Position numbers and translations under genes: made by a program. A stretch of 64,000 nucleotides of DNA from Macrotis lagotis. Lineage: Eukaryota; Chordata; Mammalia; Peramelemorphia; Peramelidae. The stretch spans positions 182,568,508 to 182,632,507 of the forward strand of contig NC_133661.1 in the NCBI RefSeq assembly GCF_037893015.1. The letters are read 5' to 3'. Positions 32,235 through 44,200 of this stretch are shown here, piece after piece. The first letter of the stretch is position 1; every line of letters starts with the position of its first letter. Below the pieces are notes generated by a model, which ran no database searches, was not told the origin of the DNA, and saw nothing but the letters and a program-made list of their open reading frames with translations.

Positions 32235-33065
32235 GTTGTGGAAGGGAACTCTGAGGCCATTCCAATCTATTAATTAAGAATTATCCCTCCATGAGACTAG
32301 GGGACATCCAGGGTTTTTTTTTTTTGTTTGTTTTTATTTTAACTCTAATGAGGAAGTATCCATTACTTTCCCCAGGTACACTAAATTCCTTTTTAGATGG
32401 CTTTTAAGTGTTGGATGATTTTTCCTTATGTTAAGCCTAAAATGTACTTCTCTACAAATTTTTCACTCATTTGCTCCTAATTTTGTTTCTGGAGCCAAGC
32501 AGAATCCAAATAGGTAATAGCTTTGCAAACTTTAAAATTGCTTTACCAATATTGTCTATTCTATATCCATTCCCTCTCTCATGGAACAACTCTTTAAATA
32601 CTTGAAGAAAGTTATTGATTTCCCCAGAATTTTTCTCTTCTCAGTCTTAAAACATCCCAAGTTCTTTCAACAAGTCTTCATATTACATATATCCTCAAGG
32701 CTTAAACATCTTGGTTACCTTTCTCTGGATACCATATTGTCAAGCAGTCTGCAAAAAATGTAACACCCAGAACACTGTATAATAATCCAGCTCCAGTCTG
32801 ACTCCAAGGGTAGGTAGCCCCCAGGCTTTTGCCTTTCTAGACCTACTGAACACTGCCTTGAGCTCAGTGCAACTTCAGATCACATTTGCTTTTTTTGGCA
32901 GCCATATTAACCTGTTGATGCATTGAGCTTGCAAAATCTCATTTTTTAAAGGGCGATTCCCGTTTTCATTCACCCTACATTTTATACTTCTGAAAACGCT
33001 CTTTTGAATCCAGCTATAACCTACACTTGTCCTATTAAATTTAATCTAACATTTTTTTATGCCTG
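32235..33065 (-). repeat. CR1/L3 LINE 3' half, reverse orientation
   Basis: Reversed CR1/L3 phrases occur in the correct order: tccttatgttaagcctaaaa, tcatttgctcctaattttgt, ctttaaatacttgaagaaag, ttctcttctcagtcttaaaac, acacccagaacactgtataa, gcttgcaaaatctca. It fills the gap between the PRMT5 poly(A) site and the RBM23 promoter. Confidence 0.8.
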
Positions 33066-33861
33066 ATTTTACATCACCTTTATTTCTAAACATATTCCTT
33101 TCCCTGCATCCTAACAAAAAAGAAAGCAATACAACAAAACCTGGAGTTGCACCCTGTGTGAGAGTGCATATGTAGCCTTTCACACCTATTCACTCTCCCC
33201 TGCTGCAGTGAGACGAGGCACACTGAAACTTGGAAGACTTGGGCCACTTCTATGGAGGTGTCTTTAGATAAACTGAAAGTGCGAATCCCAGCAAACAGGA
33301 TGGACTGCATTGTTGGCAGCATTCACCCTAGACGGATAGTGCTCACATAAACGACCTCCCTGGTCGTTTGGAGGAAGGGACTAAAACACTGGGGACGTGG
33401 GCGCCAGAAGCTCCCTTTGTCCAAATTTTTTCTCTGGTTGTGGGAAGTAGACCTCGAAGCTACGAACCCTGCGGGAACTAACGATCCCCGGAACCGTGCG
33501 GGTGCATGTCCCGTCCGGTTCCCTTCTGGCCACCGGACTTTTGCCCCGCGCCCCCCGAAAGCGTCGATGTGGATGGAGCTAAGCGTTCTACAATAGGATG
33601 CGGGTTGGATAAAAAGGATGTCTGAGGTAGTGAGGGAGATGGCAGGGTTGGGGGGGGGGCCGGGATTTAGCAAAAGGAAGTAGAACCCCCGGCATCACTG
33701 GACCTTTCCAGCTATCACCCTGGCCCCAGAGTACCACAAAGAGCCCGACAAGGCCCTCGGACGCATGCGCGCCAAGTATCAAAGGTGAGGTCAAGGGACG
33801 GATTTTATTCACAGCAAACCTAGCCAGGGAAAGGATTTAAAGGCCAGCGTGACGGCCTCAG

Positions 33862-34181
33862 CCAATCAGTAGGGAGTGTACCGAGAAAACAGCCACGGCT
33901 CTGTTTTACTGTCTCCACCCAATGTATTTCTCTAGCCAATCGGTGTGCTGGAAACAGGGTCAGGTGGCTCTTCCTAACTCTAATACCACGCCCTGTGTCT
34001 GATTTTACTCCACCTCCCCCAGTGGCTCAGTAGCCAATGAGAAAATGATGGGCGTCCGCAGAGGTTGCAGGTAAGGCCCTTTTCCTTGATATACAGCAGC
34101 ATCAACCAATCAATAGGGAAATTGGAGGTTGCTAGGCAACAGCTGAGACTGGTCCCGCCCATAATCCTGATTTTAGCCAAT
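33862..34181 (+). promoter_or_regulatory. RBM23: CCAAT-box array upstream of RBM23
   Basis: Forward CCAAT pentamers start at 33862, 33919, 33936, 34034, 34106 and 34177; most sit in the NF-Y context agccaat. The last three are 72 and 71 bases apart. Reverse ATTGG occurs at 34121 and 34259. NF-Y arrays of this type are common in TATA-less housekeeping promoters. Confidence 0.7.
34128..34140. promoter_or_regulatory. RFX X-box-like palindrome
   Basis: gttgctaggcaac is a near-perfect inverted repeat of GTTGC/GCAAC with a 3-base centre, which matches the RFX-family X-box (GTTRCC..GGYAAC). It lies seven bases from an ATTGG box; NF-Y and RFX often bind side by side. Confidence 0.6.
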
Positions 34182-34247
34182 AAAAAGGTACCGTACGGAG
34201 AGTTGCCGCGAGACGGCTCGAGTTGACCCCACCCTAGCTTGGGCTCA

Positions 34248-34257
34248 GCGCATGCGC
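34248..34257. promoter_or_regulatory. RBM23: NRF1 palindrome at RBM23 promoter
   Basis: gcgcatgcgc is the perfect NRF1 consensus palindrome, just upstream of the presumed first exon. A related cgcatgcgcgc occurs at 33762. Confidence 0.65.
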
Positions 34258-34435
34258 AGATTGGGGGAAGGTTCTGGAAGACATCGGAGCTGCCGCCATC
34301 TTGCGGGAAGAAGAGCAGCTCCGGCCACGGCGCCGTTTTCTCTGCCGAGACCCTGAGAAAGAGCTGGGCTCAGAGCCCTTTACACACCTCAAGGAACGGA
34401 GAAACCCGGGACCCCCCCGCGGGGACCCGGAGCTG
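34258..34435 (+). other. RBM23: probable noncoding first exon of RBM23
   Basis: A GC-rich segment between the NRF1 site and a strong donor (gagctg followed by gtgaga) at 34435/34436. It would splice to the acceptor at 38277/38278, 11 bases before the ATG. The exact 5' end is not known. Confidence 0.6.
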
Positions 34436-34482
34436 GTGAGAGACCCCCGAAGCTGAATAATCTCCCCCCCACCCCCCCATCG

Positions 34483-34533
34483 AGACGTCACCCGCCCGTG
34501 ACGTTGCCGCGTGGCGCCTCCCCTTGACGTCAC
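34483..34533 (+). promoter_or_regulatory. RBM23: cluster of CRE-type sites in 5' intron of RBM23
   Basis: A full CRE, TGACGTCA, lies at 34525-34532. Half or near-full forms gacgtcac (about 34483) and gtgacgtt (about 34498) precede it. All are within 100 bases of the first donor and still inside the CpG island. Confidence 0.55.
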
Positions 34534-36079
34534 AAGCAGACGGTGATGTCGCAAGCAGAACCACGCAAACCTTTTAATTTTTTTGTTTGCTGTTTTGGTT
34601 TGGAAATGTTGTTCCCGACACAGGCTTGGAGCATTAGTGTGACTTGGAGGCCCGCAGCCCATCACGGCGGTCTCCTCGGTGCGCCCGGAGTGTTGCGCCA
34701 CCCTCTCCCCTCCCCCCAGGGCCCTGTGACTTTGATCTCTTCCCATAACAGAGCCCCGCAGCCATGACACTTTGTTAGCTCCTCCTCGTTGCCGCTTTCG
34801 GGCGAGGTGGCCACAGTCCACGGCCTGCCAGGATTTCCCTTACCGACGGCGCTGAACGAGGGGTGAGGGGATTAAGAGCTCCCTCTTTGTTTTACCCCGC
34901 CCGAGGTTCCCAACGCCAAACCCATCCCCCCCACTAAAAAAAATTCGCACAGAATTTACTGTTTTTTAGTGTCGGGTTTTTTCTTCTCCTTTTCTCACCC
35001 CAAATTCCGGGCTTAAGAATGGGAAGGCACTAGGGCTAAAATGTGGCCCCGAGTAGCAGGGCCCTCTGTGGCGGCGGTGGCGCGATCATGGAGATTGCCG
35101 AGAAAAAACTGAGGGATGGCTTGACTCGGGCTTCACTTGATCGTGCAGCGGGGGAGGAATGCCCTTTCCCTTTTTTTTTAAAATTTTTTTTTTGTTAGTC
35201 TTTTTGTTCAGATTTTTATTGAGGTCCCTTCCGTAGGGATGCATTTGGCCTCAGCAGAATGACCAGTCCCAGAGATTGTCGCCCTTTTCCATCGCCCCCG
35301 GACTCCAGCGTGTGTTGGATTCTGGGGGAACTAGACTGACAGTGATTCTTAAGCACTCTCCTCTGACCCTTCAGCATTGGGGCCTGGCAGCTTGTTCCGA
35401 GGGCTGCTTGGGAGCTGGCCATCCGGGCGAGATCCAGCGCCTGGAGCTGTGGAGCCTCCTCAGGAGGAGGGCTCTGAGGAAACACTCCTTGGAAGGGGCT
35501 TCTCTGTGGAGAGAGCTGGGGAAGAGAACTTGGGAAATTTCCTGTAAAATTTAAAGCAATGTTCTATACGATAGAAAGGTTCAACTCTAGCATGTGCCAT
35601 TTGGATTGGGAGATTCCACAAAAGTTGTATTTATATTGCTACTGTGGTGGAACATTCACTCATTTCTAACTCTTTTGGGCTGATTTTTGCCTTGGTACAA
35701 AGCAGTGTCCATTTAAGGGGGGGGGTGGTTTTGTTTTTGCAAAGATAACAGTATTATCTTAAGAGCAAAACACAGCTCATTTTGAGAATGAAAATCCTAA
35801 CTGATAAAACATAGGAGTTTTGTGAAATCTATACTACAGAAAGCTAAAAAGCATAGCTTCTAGATGTGATCTGTCATAAAGAGGCTGATCCATAAATATA
35901 TGAAAACTAAAGAAGAAAACTATCACAATGTGAGTCAGTTTTTGAGAGTGGTTATGTTTATATACACTTTATTTCTCCCACTGCCCCCATGGCAGTTATA
36001 GACAAGAGCTACTTAAAAGATGTGTATGTGCACACATTGTTCAAAACATTTTTGGAACTCTTGGAATTTTTTTAATGGC

Positions 36080-36240
36080 TAGTTTTATAAACTGGCCCAC
36101 TGAAATTTAGATCACCACTTAATAGTTACGTTTTAAAAACATGGTCCACTGGCATTTAGATCTCCACTTAATAGTTATGTGATCTAGTCAAGTCTTCTGT
36201 GAACTTCAGTTTCTTCATTTATAAGACAGGGATTATGCAC
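36080..36240 (+). repeat. MIR-like fragment with internal duplication
   Basis: The phrases atttagatcaccacttaata and atttagatctccacttaata follow each other about 57 bases apart, then gtgatctagtcaagtctt and tttcttcatttataagacag as in a MIR 3' half. Confidence 0.5.
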
Positions 36241-36330
36241 TATGGAGTTCAGGACATTTTGAATCATTTGAAGTATATGTAACTGTATTTGTTAGTTTGT
36301 AAAATATATACAAATGTAAGGAGTAGAAGT

Positions 36331-36880
36331 GAAAATAATATATTTTTTTAGCTACACTTCATTTTGTATTCAATAGTATCAGATTTTATCTTTCATTCAC
36401 CAGATGTAACTCAAAATGAGTTTTTATTGCTTCAAAAAATCTAAATCTCCAGTTTCTAAAGGCGTTAAAGCTAGGAGCAATTACAAACATTTTATCCTTC
36501 CTACTATCTCATTTTTTTTCTTGTTACAGTTGATGAAAATATATAGTAAGTATTTAGTGACAAGGCCCTGGTAAGACTCAAATGCCTGTAAATGCCTACC
36601 TATCTTTACACTATTTAGAATACTGTGTCACAAGCCCTAACATTCTCCCTCCTAAAATTTCAAAAATGTTTTTAGTGATAATGACTGTCTAAAAAACATC
36701 ATTGGATAATTATATTTGGCCTTGCAACCACTACTCTTAAAAGATTTGAATGTTTATTTAAAAATGACCATATTGAAGCAATAAAAACTCATTTTGATTT
36801 ACATCTGGTGAAAGAAAGATAAGGTTTGATACTATTTTGATTACAAAATGAGGTATAGCTAAAAAAAAGTAATATAATTA
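36331..36880. repeat. inverted-repeat (foldback) element in RBM23 intron 1
   Basis: The left arm (about 36333-36435) and right arm (about 36773-36878) are reverse complements: roughly 90 percent match over 88 aligned bases with one 2-base gap. The spacer is about 337 bases with no long reading frame. This could be a nonautonomous DNA transposon with long terminal inverted repeats or an inverted duplication; the family is not recognised. Confidence 0.8.
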
Positions 36881-37041
36881 ATACAAATTGTTCATCTATA
36901 TGTAATTTTTGTCTCTCTCTTTTTTTTTTTTTTGTCTTTCTGTTTTTCTCATTTGGCAGACAGACCTGCTATGGACATCCAGGCAAAAGACCTTTGCTAG
37001 GCATGGAAACTTGGGGGAGGCAAAAATTTTCAACCTGCCAT

Positions 37042-37196
37042 GGGCAGCTAGGTGGCACAGTGGATAGAGCACCGGCCCTGGAGTCAGGAGTACCTGAGTT
37101 CAGATCCGGCCTCAGACACTTAACAATTACCTAGTTGTGTGGCCTTGGGCAAGCCACTTAACCTCATTGCCTTGCAAAAACCTAAAAGAAAAAAAA
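37042..37196 (+). repeat. tRNA-derived marsupial SINE in RBM23 intron 1
   Basis: Full-length copy between aaaaattttcaacctg duplicates, a clear target-site duplication. Confidence 0.95.
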
Positions 37197-37279
37197 TTTT
37201 TTTCAACCTGTCCATCTTCTCTCCAAAACAGGAGTGGTTATGTCTATTTTTATCCAAAGAATTTTTCCTTTATTGGAAT

Positions 37280-37445
37280 GGCCTCGGATCCAGGCAACCC
37301 TGGTTCAGATCCTGATTATGTGTATCTATACTAACTGGTGACCCTGGACAAATCAATTAACTTTTCAGTGTCTATGGGCAGCTTTCTAATAATGTAAGTT
37401 TCAGAGAAAGTGCTGACCTGCATTGGTGTAGTAGTTTCCTCAGCT
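37280..37445 (+). repeat. MIR-like fragment
   Basis: The phrases aaccctggttcagatcctga and ggtgaccctggacaaatcaa then taacttttcagtg follow the MIR order. Confidence 0.5.
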
Positions 37446-37830
37446 GAGAGTGTCACAAGCCCAATCCATATCCCTATCACTTTGCTGAATTACCTAAATT
37501 CCATTTAATATTGGATAGAAGAAACTCTTTGATAAAAGTCCTTTCAACTGGTATTGTGAGTTTAGGAAAATCTGTTTTTCATTTTACTTTATTTCCCTGA
37601 ATTTTGGGTTTGTGTTAAGAATCTTTTTTTCTTGTTCTATTTCCAAGTCTGAACATGTATGTGAAAGAAAATGATTTAATTTGGAATTAGTCAACTATTT
37701 AAAATTTGGGACCACAAGAACAAGGCATGGAATTTCTTGTAATGGGAGCATTTGATAATTGGTATACTGTATTTGCCAGGACAGTGTTTATTATTTCTTT
37801 GAGCTTATGCTCTTTAAGATTTTAGTTATT

Positions 37831-38001
37831 GGGGCGACTAGGTGGCGCAGTGGATAAAGCACCGGCCCTGGAGTCAGAAGTACCTGGGTTCAAATGCGGT
37901 CTCAGACACTTAATAATTACCTAGCTGTGTGGCCTTGGGCAAGCCACTTAACCCCATTTGCCTTGTAAAAACCTAAAAAATAAACCAAACAAACAAAAAA
38001 A
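37831..38001 (+). repeat. tRNA-derived marsupial SINE in RBM23 intron 1
   Basis: Starts ggggcgactaggtggcgcag with a long A/C-rich tail. Flanks agattttagttat and agattatagtcat are probable target-site duplications. Confidence 0.93.
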
Positions 38002-38288
38002 AGAGATTATAGTCATATAACAAAGCTCTGAGTTTCCTTCTAGACCATAGACCATTTAATTATCCAGCTGTCTCCTTATTCAAGCTACAGATCGGGAACT
38101 AATTGTGATTTTTAGGCAACAGAACTAGACCCAGGGTAAGTGACAGACAGTTCCCTAAGAAGCAGGGAGCTGTAGCATCCCAAGGTCTATTTCTTTTGAG
38201 GGCAAGGGAGTGGCTTGGAAGGGTTCTGCTTGATGAGTTTATCTTTCATCAGCTTCATCTGCCTCTCCTTTCCTTAGATTGTGACACA

Positions 38289-41200
38289 ATGGCGTCAGAT
38301 GACTTTGACATAGTGATTGAAGCCATGCTGGAAGCCCCCTACAAGAAGGAAGAGGTAATGTCCCCAGGCCCTAGGCTTTTCATTTAGGCTTTCTTTGAAG
38401 TGGGCACAAACTGGGTCTTGGGGAATGAGAATGGCCCTTCCATGACCCTATGCCTTCATTGCTTTCCATTTTTTGCTTAAGGTTGTTTTTGAATAAAGTG
38501 GAGGTTAAATACCATCCCTTTTAGTGTACATAATTGTGATCATGAAGATGATTTTATTCACAAGCCATGGAACCATCCAGCAAATGGCAGGGAACTCTAG
38601 TAGTTCTTGTTATTGAAAAACAGAGGTCTCTGGGGGGAAAAACACCTTAGAGAGAGCTGCTTGCTGAATTTCTAAAGTCAAATCCTCCCTCTCTGAGACT
38701 TGAGCTTGGTTCATTTTCTCTGCTTTGTGCTTTATTAATTTGTGGGACTATGTCCAAAGAGTTGGCTAGAGAACTTGATCTCATGGGGTTTTCTTCCTTG
38801 TTCGCCTCTATTCTTTTTGTCCATTGGAATTTGTGTGTTTGGCGCCTGCACCCTTGGGACATTCTTCTGGCGAACCCCCCAGGATGAGCAGCAAAGGAAG
38901 GAGGTGAAAAAAGATAGCCCGAGCAATACCAGTACCAGCACCAGCACCAGCACCAGCACCAGCACCAGCAGCACTAGCAACAGTGGGGGAGGTGGCACCA
39001 GTGGAAGCAGCACGAGTGGGGAGACAAGCAAGTGAGTATGGGATGAAGAAACAGGGCTTGGGTATTTTTTGGTTGGACTGAGTTTAGAGGTAGGAGAGGA
39101 AGAAATAATCTATTTCAAGATGAGGAGACCACCAGACCTGGTTGGAGGTGGTCCCCCTTGTTCCTTTTAAGATTGCTTGACTCTTTTGGTTCCAGTTATG
39201 ATCCTGTTGGGATATATAGGAATAATAGTGACTAGGCTCAAGCTTTCACTTCCCAACATGTATTCACAAGTCAGTCATAGTTTGAGTACATTTTACTTGT
39301 ATATAACAGCTAGAAGGTTCACATTTGGAACCACAGGCTTTTGATCTTGACAGAATTGTCCCCCAGTACTAGAATTAGAGATGTAATCTGGTATTGTACC
39401 AGTATTGTGCATTTTTGTCAGGTATCTCGGTGTTTTCATCCTGTTATTTTAGTGCCTTTTGTTTTCCCCATTGTATTTTGGATCTTGTCACTTTAGAGGG
39501 ATGAATGAAGGTCTGTTCCCTGTGGACGGATTTAAAACTCTTTATCTTTCACAGGAAGAAAAGGAGCCGCAGCCATAGCAGAAGCAAGGATCGGAAACGC
39601 AGGTAAATAAGGAAATTGTTGACGCTAGAGAGGAATTTCTGGAAAGATTGTTGGGACAGTGCTAATACATAGAGGTTAGTAGAACAGTGTGTTGTAATTT
39701 AATTGCTGTCTTCAACTGTAGCCGCAGCCGAGATCGAGACCGACATAGGCGGAGAAATAGCCGGAGCCGGAGCCGAGATCGTCAGAGGCGTCACCGAAGC
39801 CGCAGTCGGGATCGCAGACGCAGTAGCAAGTCACGCAGCCGGGATCGCCGGCGTGAAGAGCGTGTACGCTACAGGAGTCCACCCCTTGCTACTGGGTACC
39901 ACCTTTTGCTCTTGAATTGATTATTTAATAATAAGCAGTATATAGAAATGTGTGTATCTCCTGCATTCCTGCCTCTTTGAGGGTAGCCTAGTGTGAGGAG
40001 CAGGATAACTTGTCATTGGAGGCTGACAATAAGAACTGCTGAATGAAAGAACAGATAGCTGGAATCTTCATATGTTTGTATAGATTAGGAAACTAATCTT
40101 CAGACCAATATGGATAAGAAGTTACATGGGTTTCCATGGAATTATCCTCTAATTGCTTTTGTTTGTTTCAATATCTCTTCTCCCTAGGCGCAGATATGGA
40201 CATAGCAAGAGCCCCCATTACAGAGAGAAGAGTCCTGTTCGGTGAGTTGAACGAGTCATGAAATCCAGAGGCTGTTTGTGTTTATTTTTAAGGTTTTATT
40301 TATTTTGAGTTTTACAATTTTCCCCCTAATCTTACTTCCTCCCCCCGCTCCCCACAGAAGGCAATTTGCCAGTCTTTACATTGTTTCCATGGTATACACT
40401 GATTCAAATTGAATGTGATGAAAGAGAAATCATATCCTTATGGAAGAAACATAAAGTAAAAGAGATAGCAAGATCAGACAGTAAGATAATCAGGTCTTTT
40501 TCTAAATTAAAGGTAATAGTCCTTAGTCTTTGTTCTAACGCTACAGTTCTTTCTCTGGATACAGATGGTATTTTCCATTGGCAGACAACCCCAAATTGTC
40601 CCTGATTGTTGTACTAGTGGAATGTGGGAGTCCATCAAAGTTGATCATTGCCCCCATGTTGCTGTTAGAGGGTGTACAGTGTTTTTCTGGTTCTGCTCAT
40701 CTCACTCAGCATCAGTTCATGCAAATCCTTCCAGGCTTCCCTGAATTCCCATCCCTCCTGTTTTCTAATGGAACAGTAGTGTTTCATGACATACATATAC
40801 CAGTTTGCTAAGCCATTCCCCAATTGAAGGACATTTACTTGATTTCCAATTTATTTGTGTTTTGTTTCAATAACGAATGTGATTCCTTAAGAGGAGAAGT
40901 GATAGGGAAATAGGGGTTTCCCTAATCCCTGCCTTTTCTACAGGGAGCCTATTGATAATTTGAGTCCAGAGGAACGTGATGCCCGCACAGTCTTCTGTAT
41001 GCAGCTGGCTGCCCGCATTCGACCCCGAGATCTGGAGGATTTTTTTTCTGCTGTTGGCAAGGTAAACTGCTTATCATCTCCTCTTTTGTTATAAGTCTAT
41101 TAATATTAGTTAAAATGCTGGACTTGATGTCAAGTTTAGACCCAGGTTTAAATTCTGTCTCTGATACTGACTGAGTGCCTCTGAAAAAGTTCATTATAAC

Positions 41201-44200
41201 ATGTTTAAGCCTTAATTTCCTCTTCTGTAAAATGAAGGGATTGGGCCAGATAACCCTTCTGGTTCTTAGGATCTGTGGCTCTATGTTCCTCCTTTGTAGG
41301 TACGTGATGTGCGTATTATCTCAGACCGGAATTCACGTCGCTCTAAGGGCATTGCCTATGTGGAGTTCTGTGAGATCCAATCAGTGCCACTAGCAATTGG
41401 ATTAACAGGACAGCGGCTGCTGGGTGTCCCTATCATTGTGCAAGCCTCTCAGGTGAGGACACAAAAAGGAATAAAATATAATTTGAGTAATATTGGAAAG
41501 AGGCTATTCTGCGGAGTGACTCTTTCACCATTTTTCTTATCTAGGCTGAGAAAAACCGCTTGGCAGCCATGGCCAACAATTTACAGAAGGGCAGTGGTGG
41601 TCCCATGAGGCTCTATGTTGGCTCTCTACACTTCAATATCACTGAGGACATGTTGCGAGGCATCTTTGAGCCCTTTGGCAAAGTATGTAACCTCTTGGGA
41701 CACTAGGGAAACAGAGCTGGAAAGGTGGGGAGAGAGTCAATGCTGTTCAGATGCAACTAGAGGCTCATACATTCTAACATTGGTTATATCACATTGGGGT
41801 TATGTGCTTAAAAGAATGAAGTAGTTCATTAAGAGTCAAAGAAGAATTGAGTTTAGACCTGGGCTGATGAATGAGAGACTGGAAGATGAATCGGGGTTTT
41901 GTGGGTGGGAAAAAAAAAAGACCTTTTAGCTCTGATCTAAAAGGACAGAGGGGGCCGGCTAGGTGGCGTAGTGGATAAGGCACCGGCCCTGGAGTCAGGA
42001 GTACCTGGGTTCAAATGCGGTCTCAGACACTTAATAATTACCTAGCTGTGTGGCCTTGGGCAAGCCACTTAACCCCGTTTGCCTTGCAAAAAAAAAACCG
42101 CTAAAAGGACAGAGGGATGTGATGGTGAAGGGAGGAAAGAAATTGTCTCAAATCTCATAAACAGGTTGGGTTGGGGGAGATCAGTGGTGAGACATAGCAA
42201 AGACAGCCAGACCATTCTCTTTTTGCTTCGCAGATCGATAATATCGTCCTGATGAAGGACCCAGATACAGGCCGCTCTAAAGGCTTTGGATTCTTAACCG
42301 TGAGTAGCACTATTATTTGTTCCATTTCACTGAAATTGAGCTAATTTTATTCTTTTTCTCCCGGCCTAGCTTCATCATCATAAATTCTCAGGAATATAAA
42401 TAGTTTATTGATATTGATTAATTCTGAAATTCTTTGTTCTTACTATATCAGTGACCCTGATGTTGTGATATCCTGGAGTCTGGTTAGCTTCATTGTTCTG
42501 TAAATTTGCTCACTGGTTAATAGTGAGGCAGGGCATTGGATATTAATCAGGTGGACCTGAGTTCAAATTCTCTTTTCAGAAATTTACTTCCTGGACAAGT
42601 TATTTAATCATTTTCTGCCTCAGTTTGCTCATCTGTAAAGTAGAGCTAATATTATTTATCTGTAAGGGTTGAATGAGGTAATAAAAATGTAAAGTGCATT
42701 GCAAACCTTAATTTGCCATGTTCACTGTTAGTAAGGATTCTAGGCTACTACTCTTTAAAGATTGTAGGTAAAGTGAGAGCTGACTCTGGAAGTTATACAG
42801 TGAATTATTTGGAGACAGAGTTGAAAACAGTGAGGCTGTGCCTTGGACTAGTCTTTGAACAGAGACTGTTGTTCCTTGATTAAGGATAAGGAGATGAGTT
42901 TGTGAAAAGGAGCAGCCCAAGAGCAGAAGTGAGGCCACAACCCCAAATAACTTCAGGCTACTGATTTGTTGATTGCCTATCATTAGTTGTTGGTTTTCTT
43001 GGATGGCCATGCTGTTACCCCCAAGGTAGATGGAGAGGGAAGTTGTTATTGTGCTATGGGAATCATTCATCTTAAGAAAGTCAAGAAACCAGATGCTAAT
43101 ACTAGATTTTTTTTAAAACTCCTATATTCCAGATTGTTTTGGAGATTTTCAGGTGAGTGACTCCATAGTATAGGCATAATTTCCTGACTGACTCAGGTTG
43201 AATGGCTTTTTTGGGATATGTTTGTCCTTTAATTACTGCCTGTCATCAGCCTTCTGAACAGATCAAACAAGCTGTACTTGCTTGTGGCCATTCTATTATG
43301 TTTACTTCTGTCCAGGAAGGGAAAAAGATAGGCTCCTTAGTCGACATAACAATGAGTTAATAAAAACCAGGATAGAGAGTTCTAGATCTGTTGTTGTTCC
43401 CAGGTTGTGGTCCTTGATAGACCATATTACCCTATAACATATCTCTTAACCCCAGATTACTAGTTTTTGAACCCCTGAACTTTGTTCTTTGTAAAGGTGA
43501 ATAAGAATGTAAAACCTTGGATCCTCTTCTAGCTTATGTTTTTTATTATTGGTTGTTTCTGTTTGGAGCAGGAGTTCTTAACCAGGGGTATGTGAATTTA
43601 TTTAAAATATTTTGATAATTAACTTGAGTAAGATTGGTTTCTTTCTAATATCCTATTTATTTTTCAGTAATTAAAAACATTCTGAATAGGGTTCCATAGG
43701 CTTCACAGATTGCTTCAGGGGTGTAAGAAACAAAAATTGTAGGAATGCCTGATCTACAGCAATGTCAGACAGGTTTCATAGGAATGGTACTTCTTGTTTA
43801 GGGACTGGGAACATCAAAACTTTGCCGTTCAGTTATTGGATAAAGGTCTCTTAGAACTTGTTGACTGGAGAAGGGGCCTTTAAAGTATCAAGTCTCTTGG
43901 GAAAGAAAACTGTAGAAACTGAAGTGACATTGTACTTCTAGGATGGTAGATGTCCCACAGATTGGGGACTAGGCAGTGGGTTCAGGTCTGTGGCCATGAG
44001 TTGACTGTCCTTGTCTTGGTGGTCCCTGCAGTTTTCTGACTCAGAGTGTGCTCGGCGGGCATTGGAACAATTGAATGGCTTTGAGCTTGCAGGGCGACCT
44101 ATGAGGGTGGGTCATGTGACTGAGCGACTGGATGGTGGCACAGATATTACCTTCCCTGATGGTGGTGAAGAGCTGGACCTGGGTACTGCTGGTGGGCGAC

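Noticed and set aside
34234-34821. A 195-codon minus-strand frame over the RBM23 promoter
   Set aside because: It spans the promoter, first exon and CpG island with biased composition and no homology.
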